Source: an uncultured Oscillospiraceae bacterium | GTDB lineage: Bacteria; Bacillota; Clostridia; Oscillospirales; Oscillospiraceae | Direction of reading: 5' to 3' | DNA: 5,039 nt | Assembly (NCBI GenBank): GCA_904398675.1 | Contig: CAJFPI010000214.1 | Location: 1 to 5,039, forward strand | Shown here: positions 4,637 through 5,039 of the stretch, piece by piece | How positions within the stretch are numbered: the stretch's first letter is position 1 | Layout of the letters: each line of letters starts with the position of its first letter | Made by a program: the position numbers and the translations under genes | Notes under the pieces: generated by a model | The model's database searches: none | Seen by the model: the letters and a program-made list of their open reading frames with translations, nothing else | Told to the model about the DNA's origin: nothing

Positions 4637-4643
4637 TATGACT

Positions 4644-5039
4644 ATGGCAAAAATGACCCCAAGGACCCTCTCCGGGTTTATGGAGCTGCTACCGGGCCCC
4701 CAGCAGCAGATGGAGCGCATTATGGAGATCCTGCGGGAGACCTACGGCCTCTACGGCTTTACTCCCCTGGATACCCCCATCATCGAGAGCAGCGAGGTGC
4801 TGCTGGCAAAGGGCGGCGGCGAGACGGAAAAGCAGATCTACCGTTTCCAGAAGGGGGACAGCGATCTCTCCCTCCGCTTTGACCTGACGGTACCCCTGGC
4901 CAAGTATGTAGCCCTCCACTATGCCGACCTCTCCTTCCCCTTCCGCCGCTATCAGATCGGCAAGGTCTACCGGGGGGAGCGGGCCCAGCGGGGCCGGTTC
5001 CGGGAGTTCTACCAGGCGGACATCGACATCATCGGCGAC
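4644..5039 (+). CDS. hisS: Histidyl-tRNA synthetase, N-terminal part (runs off window)
   Basis: Class II synthetase that charges tRNA-His in the cytoplasm; the first 132 codons are visible and remain open to the window edge. The N-terminus TLSGFMELLPG is followed by motif 1 (YGLYGFTPLDTPIIES), the AKGGGETEKQIYRF segment and DLSLRFDLTVPLAKYVA, which carries part of the histidine/ATP pocket. Motif 2 is RRYQIGKVYRGERAQRGRFREFYQADIDIIG, given here by its ends RRYQIGKVYRGERAQ and RFREFYQADIDI, including the catalytic-pocket arginines and QADIDI. Start: an in-frame ATG at 4638 lies only 1 nt after AGGAG, so the ATG at 4644 (7-nt spacing) is chosen. An Asp-type T-box lies far upstream, which suggests that aspS may follow outside the window as in other hisS-aspS operons. 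Confidence 0.96.
   Translation, partial: MAKMTPRTLSGFMELLPGPQQQMERIMEILRETYGLYGFTPLDTPIIESSEVLLAKGGGETEKQIYRFQKGDSDLSLRFDLTVPLAKYVALHYADLSFPFRRYQIGKVYRGERAQRGRFREFYQADIDIIGD

Noticed and set aside
1..5039. CRISPR array, tRNA or rRNA gene
   Set aside because: No regularly spaced repeat-spacer pattern, cloverleaf or rRNA-like segment was seen on either strand.

Overview
The window is about 60% GC, with tightly packed genes, strong AGGAGG-type ribosome binding sites and a T-box leader. This points to a high-GC member of the Clostridia, most likely an Oscillospiraceae/Ruminococcaceae-type gut Firmicute. That assignment is inferred from protein style and regulatory elements; no database search was run.

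Left block (1-3089, all +). It holds the 3' end of a seryl-tRNA synthetase with a non-canonical motif 3, then mscL (mechanosensitive channel), which overlaps rsmG (16S rRNA m7G methyltransferase) by one base. Next come a MinD-like deviant-Walker-A ATPase that stops before the usual membrane-targeting tail, and a small protein of the methylglyoxal synthase family. That last protein lacks the residues aligned with the catalytic Asp and the active-site His of the E. coli enzyme.

Middle block (3090-4643). A near-consensus sigma-A promoter drives a well-formed T-box tRNA-sensing leader (about 3135-3491). It has Stem I with an AGUA/GAA specifier loop, Stem II, Stem III, an antiterminator with the 7-nt TGGCACC bulge, and a competing 12-bp intrinsic terminator. 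The best specifier reading is GAC (Asp), and the TGGC sequence fits a tRNA with G73, as in tRNA-Asp. This suits a leader for a hisS(-aspS) operon. hisS, however, begins 1152 nt after the terminator. The gap holds a minus-strand small gene (DUF6809-like) whose stop codon lies inside the T-box terminator loop, a divergent Xre/Cro-type regulator, a shared promoter/operator region with repeats, and a gene-free stretch of about 500 bp bounded by a perfect 32-bp inverted repeat and full of hairpins (MITE/REP-like).

Right edge. hisS (4644 onward, cut by the window end) is preceded by a very AT-rich leader and a good ribosome binding site.

Most interesting points: (1) a T-box leader apparently separated from its synthetase gene by an inserted accessory module, with an antisense gene reading into its expression platform; (2) a methylglyoxal-synthase-fold protein without its catalytic residues, next to a MinD-like ATPase without its membrane anchor; (3) the 32-bp inverted-repeat element; (4) the variant SerRS motif 3.
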